The translations under genes and the position numbers were made by a program. A stretch of DNA of 58,557 nucleotides, from NCBI RefSeq assembly GCF_005774685.2, contig NZ_VBRA02000007.1:1-58557 (forward strand). Reading direction: 5' to 3'. The notes under the pieces were generated by a model. It ran no database searches, was not told the DNA's origin, and saw nothing but the letters and a program-made list of their open reading frames with translations. Shown here piece by piece: positions 29,406 to 39,634 of this stretch (the stretch's first letter is position 1; every line of letters begins with the position of its first letter). Source of the DNA: Texas Phoenix palm phytoplasma (GTDB lineage: Bacteria; Bacillota_I; Bacilli_A; Acholeplasmatales; Acholeplasmataceae).

Positions 29406-31004
29406 CTAATTAGTTATCATCCTCCTATAAGCTTCATGAAATAAATAATCTACTCTCTTTGATAATTCATATTCTTTCAATTCAAGAGTTAAAATTTCTA
29501 AAAATAATTCATTTATAACATTTCTAAAAAAACTAGAATTTTCAAAAACAGGATTAGTAAAAAAACCAATATTATCTTGAGAATTAGCAACCGGTAAAGC
29601 AAAATCTATTAGAAATTTATTTTTTAACAATTCAATTCCCAATTCATTTACTTTTTCTTTATTATTTAAATTATTATGAATATCTTCTTTTAATTTTTTT
29701 ATATAAGAATTTATTTCTTCTTTTTTTTCGTTAAAAAATTTCAAAACATCTTTTCGAACTATAATCAAACCACCTTTTTCTTCAATGATTTTATTATAAG
29801 TTTGTTCAGATATTAAATGTTTCAAAAATAACCAAGACGCTAACATTTCATCTTGATCTTTAGAATAAAATAAATTTACATTTGAACCTTGTAAAAGATT
29901 TTTAAAATGTGGTTCAGAATTAAATTTAGGAATAAAAGTCACTTCTATATTAAAATTAGGACTATAAATTGAATCTATTCTTCTAGTTGAAGTCATAAAT
30001 AAACCAACTTTTTGTTCAACAAATAAATCTCTACTATTTTTTTCACCACTTAAACTAGAAGTAACCATATATCCTTTATCAAAAAAATTAGTTTTAAAAT
30101 GTTTCATAATATTTTTATTTTTTTCATTTTTAAAATAATCTTCTATTTCGGTTCTATTAGAAGGATATTTAACAACACTAGAACCATTATTAGAAGAAAA
30201 AAATAAATTTGCTTCACTATCAACTAAAAGAGGAACAAAATCTTGATCTTTTTTAATATTTTTCATTTTTTGACAAATTTTTTCCATTTTATCCCAAGTT
30301 AATCCAGAATTATAAGAAATATTCCCTTTTTCATCTATTAATGAATTTAATTCATCATCATCATGCAATTCTGATTTAACTTGTTTCATAATATCACTAT
30401 TATAAAAAAGAACATCAATTGATTTCAAAAAAGGAACATAATAAAAATTTTCACCTTTATAATCAGTTCTTTTTAAATTAATAGCATTCAAAGCAAAAGG
30501 AAAAAATTGTTCTTTATAAGAAGAAATGTAATCCTGATCATTATTCATAAAAATATTTAAAGGAATTACTTTATTAGATTTAGAATAAAACTCTATATGA
30601 TCAGGATAAGAACATACTAAATGTGGTTGTTTATCTACAGACAAAGCATTTGAAACATTTTTATAAATTTGCCCCCAATTTCCTTTTTCTGAATCTAAAA
30701 CTTCAATATTAGGGTATTCATATTCAAATTTTTGAATTATTTTTTTTAAAATTTCATGTTCTTTATTAGAAAAATTATGCCAAAAAACAATCTTTGTTTT
30801 CTTATTTTTATTTTCGAAATATTTTTTTTGTTTTTGTTTGTTATTGAAATTATCAGAAACATAATGTTCTAATTCATTATATTTTTCAACAAAATTAACA
30901 GTTTTTGATATTGTTAAAAAATTAAAAAAAATAACAATAAAAATAGTTATAATAAAAAACAAAATAACAATAAAAATATTTCTTTTATTATCCTTTAATG
31001 CCAC
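29406..31004 (-). CDS. ABC transporter solute-binding protein, membrane-anchored
   Basis: Extracytoplasmic binding protein of the family 1 (sugar/glycerol-3-phosphate type) group. An N-terminal membrane helix (NIFIVILFFIITIFIVIFF) is followed by the typical opening KTKIVFWHNFSNKEHEILKKI and GNWGQIYKNV. It lacks a lipobox Cys, so it is probably held by an uncleaved helix. The frame is open back to TTG 31025, but a GGAG site (31014-31017) 9 nt before GTG 31002-31004 favours that start, giving 532 residues. It overlaps the upstream permease gene. Its partners resemble UgpA/UgpE/MalK; the ligand is unknown. Confidence 0.85.
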   Translation of the reverse strand: MALKDNKRNIFIVILFFIITIFIVIFFNFLTISKTVNFVEKYNELEHYVSDNFNNKQKQKKYFENKNKKTKIVFWHNFSNKEHEILKKIIQKFEYEYPNIEVLDSEKGNWGQIYKNVSNALSVDKQPHLVCSYPDHIEFYSKSNKVIPLNIFMNNDQDYISSYKEQFFPFALNAINLKRTDYKGENFYYVPFLKSIDVLFYNSDIMKQVKSELHDDDELNSLIDEKGNISYNSGLTWDKMEKICQKMKNIKKDQDFVPLLVDSEANLFFSSNNGSSVVKYPSNRTEIEDYFKNEKNKNIMKHFKTNFFDKGYMVTSSLSGEKNSRDLFVEQKVGLFMTSTRRIDSIYSPNFNIEVTFIPKFNSEPHFKNLLQGSNVNLFYSKDQDEMLASWLFLKHLISEQTYNKIIEEKGGLIIVRKDVLKFFNEKKEEINSYIKKLKEDIHNNLNNKEKVNELGIELLKNKFLIDFALPVANSQDNIGFFTNPVFENSSFFRNVINELFLEILTLELKEYELSKRVDYLFHEAYRRMITN

Positions 31005-31899
31005 TTCTTTGATCTCCAGAGACAATATATTTTTTAAAATAAATAAAAATAAAAAATAAAGGTAAATTAATCAAAACAGAAGCAGCCATTTGAATATTAA
31101 CAGCATCAATACCAGTTTCAGAATCAAATACCTTCCTCATCATATTAGTCAACAACTGAGCTCCAACTAATTCTGGCCAAGCATAAGCGGTCCATGCAGA
31201 TACTATTCTAAAAATCAAAATTAAAATAATAGTAGGCTTTGTTAAAGGTACTAAAATTTTCCATAAATATTGCCAATCTGTTATACCATCTATTTTAGAA
31301 GTATAATATAATTCTTTAGGAACGCGTTCAAAACTTTTAATCAATAAAAAAACATGAACAACATTAACCAAATAAGGAAAAATCATAGCATAATCTGTAC
31401 CAAAAATAATATTATTTCCCTTACCTGTGTCAATCCAATTCAAACTTGAAACAGTTCTATAATTTGGCAAAACTAAAGTTTCACTAGTCATCATTAAACA
31501 CAAAAATAAAAGAATCATGATAACTTTTTTATATCTAAAATTTAAAATATTTAAAGCAAATGAAGTTAAAATACAACATAAAGTACCTAATAAACTGGAA
31601 AAAAAACACATTCTAAAAGTATTAATAAAATATTTAGAAAAATTAAAAGCAGTAAAGAAAGCTTTTTTATAATTAGAGAAATGTATTCCGTACTTAGGCC
31701 AAAATAATGCATTGTTTTGCGCAATATCATCTATATTTTTAAAAGATGTCACAATCATTAAATAAAAAGGGAAAATAAAAAATATAGAAAAAACAATTAA
31801 CAGTAAATATTGAAAAAATTTTGAATAATTAAATATTTTAATTTTCATTTTTATATTAGAAAAAATTTTTTTTATAAAAAACAATTTATTTTTGCTCAT
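30988..31899 (-). CDS. ABC transporter permease, UgpE/MalG-like
   Basis: Inner-membrane permease with about six hydrophobic segments. The conserved EAA loop is ERVPKELYYTSKIDGITDWQYLWKI, and the C-terminus QRSGIKG resembles the GxTSGAVKG end of the MalG/UgpE group. The frame extends to a TTG at 31920, but ATG 31897-31899 follows an AAGG site (31908-31911) at good spacing and is preferred. It forms a heterodimer with the product of the next gene upstream. Confidence 0.9.
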   Translation of the reverse strand: MSKNKLFFIKKIFSNIKMKIKIFNYSKFFQYLLLIVFSIFFIFPFYLMIVTSFKNIDDIAQNNALFWPKYGIHFSNYKKAFFTAFNFSKYFINTFRMCFFSSLLGTLCCILTSFALNILNFRYKKVIMILLFLCLMMTSETLVLPNYRTVSSLNWIDTGKGNNIIFGTDYAMIFPYLVNVVHVFLLIKSFERVPKELYYTSKIDGITDWQYLWKILVPLTKPTIILILIFRIVSAWTAYAWPELVGAQLLTNMMRKVFDSETGIDAVNIQMAASVLINLPLFFIFIYFKKYIVSGDQRSGIKG

Positions 31900-31912
31900 T
31901 TTTAATACCTTA

Positions 31913-32851
31913 TTAATCAATTCTTTTTTTCGAAAAATAAAAACTGATAGTCGTACACAAAATAGAAATTAACAATAATATTACAGCAGCGGCTGCTCCT
32001 TTAGAATAAGAATCAACGCTTGAACTATATAATTGACTATATATATAACCTACAATAGTTTGTATTTTATAATTTGTTTGCTTACCAAACAAACCTACTA
32101 CAGATTCATATTCTTTAAAAAGAGATAACATCTCTATAATAAATTGATAAAAAATAATAGGCATTATCAAAGGTAAAGTAATTTTAGAAAAAATGCGCCA
32201 TCTAGAAGTTCCATCTATTTTTGCAGAATTATAATAAGATTTATTAATATCTTGCAAAGCTAAAACAAAAACAAAAACTTTAAAAGATAATCTAGTCCAA
32301 ACGTTATAAAAAATTAAAGCAAACATTTTATTTCCATAAGAAGCTGAAGCATTTACCCAATTTTGAGATTTAATTCCAAATAAATTCAAAAAACTATTAA
32401 ACAAACCATCAGGTTTATCAGAAATAAAAGTAAAATTATAATAAAAAAAAACACTAAAAACCATTCCCATAACAACAGTATTAGACAAAAAAGGTAAAAA
32501 AAATACGGTTTTAAATGTATTTTTTAAAAAAACATTTTTTAAACTATTTAAAGATAAAGCTATTAACAAAGCCAAAGACAAAGAAATAGGAACTGAAAAT
32601 AAAACTAATATTAAAGTATTTAATAATGCAAATCTAAATTCATAATCATTAAAAACATTTTTATAATTTACAAAACTAAACAAATTAGTTATTGATAAAC
32701 TAAAAATATCATTAAATTTATCATAATGCTTATTAAAAGAAATAATAATTGTTTTAGTTAAAGGATAAAAAGTAAAAACAAATAAAACAATTAAAGAAGG
32801 AGCCAAATAAAACCAATGTTTATTATTTTTATAACCTATAATTTCAAACAT
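31913..32851 (-). CDS. ABC transporter permease, UgpA/MalF-like
   Basis: 312 residues with six predicted membrane segments. It begins with the typical YLAPSLIVLFVFTFYPL pattern and has an EAA loop (INKSYYNSAKIDGTSRWRIFSKITLPL) that docks on the ATPase. The stop lies close behind the start of the following permease gene, indicating tight coupling. The ATPase gene ends 2 nt upstream. Confidence 0.92.
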   Translation of the reverse strand: MFEIIGYKNNKHWFYLAPSLIVLFVFTFYPLTKTIIISFNKHYDKFNDIFSLSITNLFSFVNYKNVFNDYEFRFALLNTLILVLFSVPISLSLALLIALSLNSLKNVFLKNTFKTVFFLPFLSNTVVMGMVFSVFFYYNFTFISDKPDGLFNSFLNLFGIKSQNWVNASASYGNKMFALIFYNVWTRLSFKVFVFVLALQDINKSYYNSAKIDGTSRWRIFSKITLPLIMPIIFYQFIIEMLSLFKEYESVVGLFGKQTNYKIQTIVGYIYSQLYSSSVDSYSKGAAAAVILLLISILCTTISFYFSKKRID

Positions 32852-32853
32852 TT

Positions 32854-33969
32854 TTAAACAATCCTATTACCATTAATTTTATCAAAAATAAACAATTTAT
32901 TCTCTAAAATATTAAATCTAAATTTATTTTTTTTAACTTTTTCAAAATTTAATAAAGAAGAAATGTGGTTAGGAATAATAATTTGAAAATTTTTATGAAC
33001 AGAATTAATATTTCTAGCTAATAAAATCAATTCTCTACCAATGTTTTCTGTAGTTATTGCTTCTACCTCTAAAACTCCATTTTCTGATAAAACATATCCT
33101 TCAGGTCTAATTGCGACATATACTTCTTTTATAACATTATTATTTTTAAATTCCAAATTTTTAAATTTTTTATTAGAAAAAATAATACTATCCCCAATGT
33201 AAATTTTACCATTTAATATTTTTCCATTAAAAACAGAAATAAAAGGAACGCCTAAAAAAGAAGCTACAAATAAATTATTTGGTTCATCATAAATTTTTTT
33301 AGGAACATTGCTTTGTTGAATACATCCTTTATTCATTACATAAATATAATCACTAATAGACATGGCTTCTTCATGATCATGAGTTACTAAAATGGCAGTT
33401 ATTTTAGTTTTTTGCTGAATTCTTCTAATTTCTTCTCTCATTTTTAAACGTAATCTAGTATCTAAATTAGACAAAGGTTCATCTAATAATAATATTTTTG
33501 ATTTTTTAATCAAAGCCCTTGCTAAAGCAACCCTTTGTTGTTGACCTCCTGAACTTTCAGAAGGTTTTTTATCTAAATATTCTTCAATAGAACATAAAAC
33601 AGAAATTCTTTCTACTTCTTTCTGTATTTCAGAAATAGGCATTTTCATATTTTGTAAAGGAAACATAATATTTTGTCTTACAGTCATATGAGGATATAAA
33701 GAATAATTTTGAAACACTAACCCAATTCCTCTTTTTTCAGGAGGTAAATTAGTTACATCTTTATCATCAAAAAAAATTTTCCCTTCAGAAACATTCATTA
33801 ATCCTGCAATCATATAAAGAATAGTGGATTTTCCACAACCAGAAGGTCCTAAAAGAGTAACTAATTTACCCGTAGGTATATCTAAATTAATTTTATTCGC
33901 AGCATAATATTTTTGTTTATTTTTACCATTGATAAAAATTTTTGAAACATTCTTTAACTTAATAGCCAT
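32854..33969 (-). CDS. ABC transporter ATPase, MalK/UgpC-like
   Basis: 371 residues. Walker A GPSGCGKST (41-49), Q-loop VFQNYSLYPH, signature SSGGQQQR (LSGGQ variant), Walker B ILLLDEPLSNLD and the H-loop TH are all present. The C-terminal ~130 residues form a MalK-type OB-like regulatory domain (VAIRPEGYVL). It powers the two permeases encoded next. First gene of the importer operon, 46 nt after asnS. Confidence 0.93.
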   Translation of the reverse strand: MAIKLKNVSKIFINGKNKQKYYAANKINLDIPTGKLVTLLGPSGCGKSTILYMIAGLMNVSEGKIFFDDKDVTNLPPEKRGIGLVFQNYSLYPHMTVRQNIMFPLQNMKMPISEIQKEVERISVLCSIEEYLDKKPSESSGGQQQRVALARALIKKSKILLLDEPLSNLDTRLRLKMREEIRRIQQKTKITAILVTHDHEEAMSISDYIYVMNKGCIQQSNVPKKIYDEPNNLFVASFLGVPFISVFNGKILNGKIYIGDSIIFSNKKFKNLEFKNNNVIKEVYVAIRPEGYVLSENGVLEVEAITTENIGRELILLARNINSVHKNFQIIIPNHISSLLNFEKVKKNKFRFNILENKLFIFDKINGNRIV

Positions 33970-34015
33970 AATAAATTCCTTAATTATTTTTACTTAAAGT
34001 TGAATTGAAATGAAA

Positions 34016-35431
34016 TTAAAAAAGAGCATTTTTAGGAGTTCTAGGAAAAGCAATAACATCTTTAATATTATCTAAGCCTGTTAAATAAACTAAAAATCTT
34101 TCTAATCCCATACCAAATCCAGAATGAACGCAACTACCAAATCTACGAAGATCTAAATACCATTGCAATTCTTTAAAAGAAATATTAAATTCTTTCATTT
34201 TTTCCTTTAAAACTTCTAATTTTTCTTCTCTTTGCGATCCACCAATTAATTCTCCAACTTTGGGAAATAACAAATCCATAGCAGCTACAGTCTCATTGTC
34301 TAAATTATTTTTCATATAAAAAGCTTTTATTTTTTTAGGCCAATCAATGACAAAAATCGGTTGTTTAAAATAAACTTCTGTTAAAAATTTTTCATGTTCT
34401 AATGATAAATCTTCTCCATAAACAGGTTTTTTTTCAAAATTTATTTTACTATCCAATAAAATTTGAATAGCTTTTTTATATTTAATTTGTAAAAATTTTG
34501 GCAAATAAGCAGTTTCTTCTAATTTATTTATTAAATTATTTTCTTGTGTCTGTTCTAAAAATTCTAAATCTTTTTTATTATTTTTTAAACAAAATTTAAT
34601 AACATATTGTATTAAATTTTGAGCAACAATCATATTTTGTTGCAAATCTAAAAAAGCCATTTCAGGTTCTATCATCCAAAATTCAGAAATATGTCTTGGA
34701 GTATTAGAATTTTCAGCTCTAAATGTAGGCCCAAAAGTATAAATTTTACTAAAAGCCATAGCAAAAGCCTCACCTTCTAATTGTCCAGTTACAGTCAAAA
34801 AAGTAGGTTGAGCAAAAAAATCTTTCTTAAAATTAACTGTTTTATCATCATTTAAAGTTATTTTAGATAAATCTAAAGTAGTAACTTTAAACAATTCTCC
34901 AGCTCCTTCTCCATCGCTAGAAGTAATAATAGGAGTATGGGCATACAAAAAACCTTCTTTTTGAAAAAATTCATGAATAGAAAAAGAAACTGAATTTCTT
35001 ATTCTAAAAACAGCACCAAATAATTTAGTTCTTAACCTTAAATGAGCTACCTGACGTAAAAAAGACTTAGAATGATTTTTAGGCTGAATAGGATAATCAG
35101 TAATGTTTTTTTCAAAAAAAATTATCTTAGAAGATAATAGTTCAAAATTATTTTTAATTTTAACGTTAGATACTAAAACACCTTCTGCACAAATAGCTGA
35201 ACCAATTTGTAAATTTTCTTTCATTTTTTTTAAATCAATTTCATTTTTATAATTGTTTTTATAAACAACTTGTAAATCTTCTATAAAAGAACCATCATTC
35301 AAATCAATAAAAAATATATTTTTTTGAAAACGACAATTTTTAATCCAACCATTAACACGAATTTTTTCTTCTTTATTTTTTAAATAATCATATTTAAAAT
35401 TAATTTCTTTAACAGAATACAATAAACACAT
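34016..35431 (-). CDS. asnS: Asparaginyl-tRNA synthetase
   Basis: 471-residue class IIb synthetase. The N-terminal OB anticodon-binding domain is VNGWIKNCRFQKNIFFIDLNDGS. Catalytic motif 2 (FRAENSNTPRHISEFWMIEPEMAF) and motif 3 (GLERFLVYLTGLDNIKDVIAFPR) follow. The GxxFRAENSNTxRH pattern with the FWMIEPE block separates AsnRS from AspRS. Direct AsnRS means the organism does not rely on transamidation for Asn-tRNA. Confidence 0.95.
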   Translation of the reverse strand: MCLLYSVKEINFKYDYLKNKEEKIRVNGWIKNCRFQKNIFFIDLNDGSFIEDLQVVYKNNYKNEIDLKKMKENLQIGSAICAEGVLVSNVKIKNNFELLSSKIIFFEKNITDYPIQPKNHSKSFLRQVAHLRLRTKLFGAVFRIRNSVSFSIHEFFQKEGFLYAHTPIITSSDGEGAGELFKVTTLDLSKITLNDDKTVNFKKDFFAQPTFLTVTGQLEGEAFAMAFSKIYTFGPTFRAENSNTPRHISEFWMIEPEMAFLDLQQNMIVAQNLIQYVIKFCLKNNKKDLEFLEQTQENNLINKLEETAYLPKFLQIKYKKAIQILLDSKINFEKKPVYGEDLSLEHEKFLTEVYFKQPIFVIDWPKKIKAFYMKNNLDNETVAAMDLLFPKVGELIGGSQREEKLEVLKEKMKEFNISFKELQWYLDLRRFGSCVHSGFGMGLERFLVYLTGLDNIKDVIAFPRTPKNALF

Positions 35432-35950
35432 AATTTTATTAAAAATTCACTCTCTTTAAACATATTTAAAAATAGAAAAAATATAATTTTTTAATTTAAA
35501 AAAATCAAAAAATTAATATATTGACAAAAAAATTCATAAAATAATAAAAATTTAAAAACAATAATTAATTATATTTTTATTTTATTGGAAAAAAATAAAA
35601 AAATTCAAAATTTATAATTCACAAAAATAATAACAAAATATAAATATTATAAACATAAAAATTTAAATACAAGAAAATAAATTTATATTATTGATATTAT
35701 TATATAACATTATTGTATAAATATTATATTAATAATTAAAATAGGAAAATAAATATATTTTTATTATTAATATAATTAAAATTTTTTATTTTATATAAAA
35801 AAAAACAATTTTAAAAAATATTTTCAAATAATATGTTATAATTTTTATTATTTTATTTTATAAAAAATTATTTTTTTATACAATTAAAATTATATTTATT
35901 TATTCAAAAATAATTTTAAAATATCAAAGAAATGAAATTAAATTAATAAA
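35432..35950. other. Long AT-rich gap between divergent asnS and recG
   Basis: No frame, RNA gene or repeat is recognised. It holds the divergent promoters for asnS and recG, including an extended -10 for recG at 35834-35842. An isolated TTGACA (35521-35526, +) has no good -10 partner. Confidence 0.6.
35834..35842 (+). promoter_or_regulatory. Extended -10 promoter for recG
   Basis: TG-T-TATAAT, about 108 nt before the recG ATG. No -35 is apparent. Confidence 0.45.
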
Positions 35951-37822
35951 ATGTTTAATAATTATGATTTAAATAAAAAATTAATTAACAACAATATTAA
36001 TAACATAAAAGAATTAATATTGACTAAACCTAAAAAATATAAAAATTTTATTGTAAATGATATCAGTAAAGTTTTTCACGAAGAAGAAGTCAATTTACTA
36101 GGGAAAATAATAAGTAAACCAATATTAATAAAAAATCAATCAGAAAGAAAAAAAAATTATTTAAAAATTTCAATTTTAGTAAATGACAAAATAATAAAAA
36201 TTTTAATTTTCAACAATTTCTTTTTTAATATTTTAAAATCAGGCCAAAATATTTTTATAAAAGGGAAATATTATTTATATCAAAATTGCGTAATAGCTTC
36301 TTTTGTTTCATTAAATACAAATATTGCCAACAATATACAACCTATTTATAAATTAAAAAAAATTTCAGACAAAAAAATAACTATTTTTTTAAAAAAAGTT
36401 TTTAATTCCCCAAAATTAATCATTAAAGAAAATTTAGATAATAATTTTTTAAAAAAATATAATTTAATAAGTAGAAAAAAAGCATTTGAAAATTTACATA
36501 TTCCTCAAAATAAAAATTTATTAAATCAAGCTTTAATTAGATTTAAATTTGAAGAAGCTTTAAAAATAAATAAAAAATGGTTAAAAGAAAAACATCATTT
36601 AATTCCGAAAAAACCTTTAATATTTTCTAATAAAGAAAAATTTATAAAAAAAATAATAGAAAAAATTACTTTTGAATTAACTAAAAATCAAAAAACAATA
36701 ATAAATGATATTTTTAATGATTTTCAAAAAGAAAATTATACACAAAGGCTAATACAAGGAGATGTAGGTTCGGGAAAAACTATAATTGCTTTTATTTCAG
36801 CTATGGCAATTATAGAGAAAAAAAAACAAGTTATTATGATGGCGCCAACTGAAATTTTATCAAAACAACATTATTCAAATTTTAAAAAATTTTTTCCTGA
36901 AATAAAATCACTATGCTTAAACTCTAAAACAAAAAATTTAAATATATTAAAAAAAGAAATTAAAAACAATAACATACAAATGATTTTTGGAACACATATA
37001 TTATCAAATTTAAATATACCTAATTTAGGTCTAATAATTATAGATGAAACACATAAATTCGGGACAGACATTAAAAACAAAATTACTGCACAAAATACTC
37101 CATCAGATATTTTATACTTAACAGCTACACCAATACCTAAATGTTTAGCTTCAATTTATTTAGGATTCTTATGTATTTCTTCATTAATAGAAAAACCAAA
37201 GATAAATCAAAGTCAAATAATAACTAAAAAAATTAATTTTAATCAAATTATAGATATTTTAAAAAAAAATCAATATAAAAAAGAACAAACATATATAATA
37301 GTGCCAGCTATTAAAGATAATAAAAAAATTTACAATATTGAAAAAATAACTTCTTTTTTAGAAAATCAAAAAATTAAAGATTTTTATGTATTACATGGTC
37401 AAAAAAAATCCGAAGAACAAGAAAAAATTATATATAACTTTACTAAAAATAATAAAGGAATTTTAATAGCAACTTCAATTATTGAAGTAGGAATAGATAT
37501 TAAAAACGTCACTACAATTATTATTTTAGGAGCAGAATATTTTGGATTAAGTCAATTACATCAATTAAGAGGCAGAATAGGAAGAAACAACAAAAAAGAA
37601 AATTATTGTTTCATAGTATCAGAAAAAAATAACGAACGTTTTAAAATTTTTCAAAAAGAAAATAATGGTTTTAAATTAAGCCAATTTGATTTAAAAATAA
37701 GAGGGCCAGGTAGTTTTTTAAGAAAAGAACAAAGCGGTTTTATAAAATATCATTTTTTAGATATAGTAACTGATTATAAAATATTATTACAAGTAAAAAA
37801 AGATCTTGAAAAAATTATATAA
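35951..37822 (+). CDS. recG: ATP-dependent DNA helicase RecG
   Basis: 623 residues, shorter than the usual ~680. It has an N-terminal wedge/OB domain (VNLLGKIISKP), then helicase motifs: RLIQGDVGSGKT (I), APTEIL (Ia), DETHKFG (II, usual DEQHRFG) and LTATPIPKC (III). IATSIIEVGIDI (V), QLHQLRGRIGRN (VI) and the C-terminal TRG-like region IRGPGSFLRKEQSG complete it. It regresses stalled replication forks. The shortening is mainly in the N-terminal half, and the motif II Gln-to-Thr change is a notable deviation. Confidence 0.92.
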   Translation: MFNNYDLNKKLINNNINNIKELILTKPKKYKNFIVNDISKVFHEEEVNLLGKIISKPILIKNQSERKKNYLKISILVNDKIIKILIFNNFFFNILKSGQNIFIKGKYYLYQNCVIASFVSLNTNIANNIQPIYKLKKISDKKITIFLKKVFNSPKLIIKENLDNNFLKKYNLISRKKAFENLHIPQNKNLLNQALIRFKFEEALKINKKWLKEKHHLIPKKPLIFSNKEKFIKKIIEKITFELTKNQKTIINDIFNDFQKENYTQRLIQGDVGSGKTIIAFISAMAIIEKKKQVIMMAPTEILSKQHYSNFKKFFPEIKSLCLNSKTKNLNILKKEIKNNNIQMIFGTHILSNLNIPNLGLIIIDETHKFGTDIKNKITAQNTPSDILYLTATPIPKCLASIYLGFLCISSLIEKPKINQSQIITKKINFNQIIDILKKNQYKKEQTYIIVPAIKDNKKIYNIEKITSFLENQKIKDFYVLHGQKKSEEQEKIIYNFTKNNKGILIATSIIEVGIDIKNVTTIIILGAEYFGLSQLHQLRGRIGRNNKKENYCFIVSEKNNERFKIFQKENNGFKLSQFDLKIRGPGSFLRKEQSGFIKYHFLDIVTDYKILLQVKKDLEKII

Positions 37823-37892
37823 TATATTTGAATTATAATAAATTTTTAAAAAGAAAAATATTTTTATAATTAAAGAAAGAAGAGTTATCAAA

Positions 37893-38924
37893 ATGATTAA
37901 ATTAGCTGTAGATGCTATGGGAGGAGATTTTGCTCCTGAAGTAATTATAAAAGGCGTTTGTAAAGCTTTATCAGAAGAAAAAGATCTGTATATTGTTTTA
38001 TTTGGCAATAAAAATAAAATTGAAAAAATTTTGAATGAACAAATAAACAAAAAATTATATACAAAAATAAAAAAAAATTTTCATATAATTCATACACCTT
38101 TTTTTATTGATTCAAATATACAAAATATTAGAGAAGAAATAAGAAATAATGTTAATAATTCTATGTTTTTATCTATCAAAGCAGCACAAAACAATGAAGT
38201 AGAAGGAGTCATTTCTGCAGGACCTACTCAAGCTTTGGTATTATATAGTTTTTTAATGTTACAGAAATTAGAAGGAATGAATAGGATAGCTTTAGCACCA
38301 ATATTTAATTCACCAGACAAAAGAAAAAGAATTTTATTAGACGCAGGAGCAAATATTGATGTAACAAAAGAAAATATGTTAAAGTTTGCTATTTGCGCTT
38401 CTACAGTAGCTAAAGAATTACTTAATATAGAAAATCCAATAATAAAATTATTAAATATAGGAACAGAAAAAAACAAAGGTAGACAAAAAGAATTAGAATT
38501 ATATAATTTATTAGAAAAAGATAAAAATATTAATTTTAAAGGAAACGAAGAACCACAAAATATTTTAATTTCAGAAGCAGATATTTTATTAAGTGACGCT
38601 TTTACTTGCAATATGGTTTTAAAAAGCTACAAAGGAGCTATAAAACAAACTATATTAAATATAAAAAAAATTTTAAGCAATAATTTATTAAATAAAATAA
38701 TAAGCAAATTATTATTTGCTAAAAAATTAAAAAAATTAAATAAAAAATTGGATAGTAAAGAAATCGGAGGTGCTATGCTTTTAGGTTTAAATAAAATTGT
38801 GATTAAAGCTCATGGAGATTCTAACGAATATGCTTTTTATAAAGCTATTTTACAAGGCAAAACACTAATCGAAAAAAAATTTTTACACAAAATTATGAAA
38901 AATCTACAATCAAATAAAAATTAA
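37893..38924 (+). CDS. plsX: Phosphate acyltransferase PlsX
   Basis: 343 residues. Starts with the family signature KLAVDAMGGDFAPEVIIKG and contains SAGPTQALV and DAGANIDV. PlsX makes acyl-phosphate from acyl-ACP for phosphatidic acid synthesis, feeding into PssA/Psd further on. AAAGAAAGAAGAG precedes the ATG. rnc begins 2 nt after its stop; plsX-rnc adjacency is common in Firmicutes. Confidence 0.95.
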   Translation: MIKLAVDAMGGDFAPEVIIKGVCKALSEEKDLYIVLFGNKNKIEKILNEQINKKLYTKIKKNFHIIHTPFFIDSNIQNIREEIRNNVNNSMFLSIKAAQNNEVEGVISAGPTQALVLYSFLMLQKLEGMNRIALAPIFNSPDKRKRILLDAGANIDVTKENMLKFAICASTVAKELLNIENPIIKLLNIGTEKNKGRQKELELYNLLEKDKNINFKGNEEPQNILISEADILLSDAFTCNMVLKSYKGAIKQTILNIKKILSNNLLNKIISKLLFAKKLKKLNKKLDSKEIGGAMLLGLNKIVIKAHGDSNEYAFYKAILQGKTLIEKKFLHKIMKNLQSNKN

Positions 38925-38926
38925 TT

Positions 38927-39634
38927 ATGCCTTTACAAAAATTATTTCAAAGATTAAAAATTGAACCAAAAAACATTTCTTTATATATTAATGCTTTAAC
39001 GCATAGTTCTTATGCTAATGAAAGTCCTTTTCCGAATAATGATAATGAAAGATTAGAATTTTTAGGAGATTCTGTTATTAATTTTTTAATGGCAAATTAT
39101 TTATACAGAAAAAATAAATATGATGAAGGCTCTATGACAAAAAAAAGAGCACAAGCCGTTTGTATAGATTCTTTATTAATATATGCTAACGAAATCAATT
39201 TAAAAGATTATATTTTATTAGGCAAAGGAGAACAAAAAAGATATATTCATAATTATTCAATTATAGCAGACGCTTTTGAAGCTTTATTTGGAGCAATTTA
39301 CTTAGATTTAGGTTACGAACAAGTAAAAAAAACTTTTTATTATATAGTATTACCTTGCTTAAATAAAATTATTAAAATCATAGATTATAAAACCCAATTA
39401 CAAGAAATAGTTCAAGCAGAAAAACAAACTATCCATTATAAAATAATTGAAGAAACAGGATTAGCGCATGAAAAAGAATTTATAGCTGAAGTTTCTTTAA
39501 ATAATAAACTATTAGGTAGAGGTTCTGGAAAAACTAAAAAATCAGCCGAACAAAGAGCAGCTCAAAAAGCTTTAAATAAGATTAAGATTTCATTATTAAA
39601 TGAAAGGGATGAAAATGATAAAAATTCTTTATGA
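38927..39634 (+). CDS. rnc: Ribonuclease III
   Basis: 235 residues. The catalytic domain has the signature ERLEFLGDSVINFLMANYLY and DAFEALFGAIYLD, with the acidic metal ligands. The C-terminal dsRNA-binding domain (about 155-225) ends GSGKTKKSAEQRAAQKAL. It processes rRNA and structured mRNA. The end overlaps the start of the dnaD-like gene. Confidence 0.96.
   Translation: MPLQKLFQRLKIEPKNISLYINALTHSSYANESPFPNNDNERLEFLGDSVINFLMANYLYRKNKYDEGSMTKKRAQAVCIDSLLIYANEINLKDYILLGKGEQKRYIHNYSIIADAFEALFGAIYLDLGYEQVKKTFYYIVLPCLNKIIKIIDYKTQLQEIVQAEKQTIHYKIIEETGLAHEKEFIAEVSLNNKLLGRGSGKTKKSAEQRAAQKALNKIKISLLNERDENDKNSL

Noticed and set aside
35521-35549. TTGACA promoter in the asnS-recG gap
   Set aside because: No -10 at 16-18 nt and no gene near enough downstream on the plus strand.
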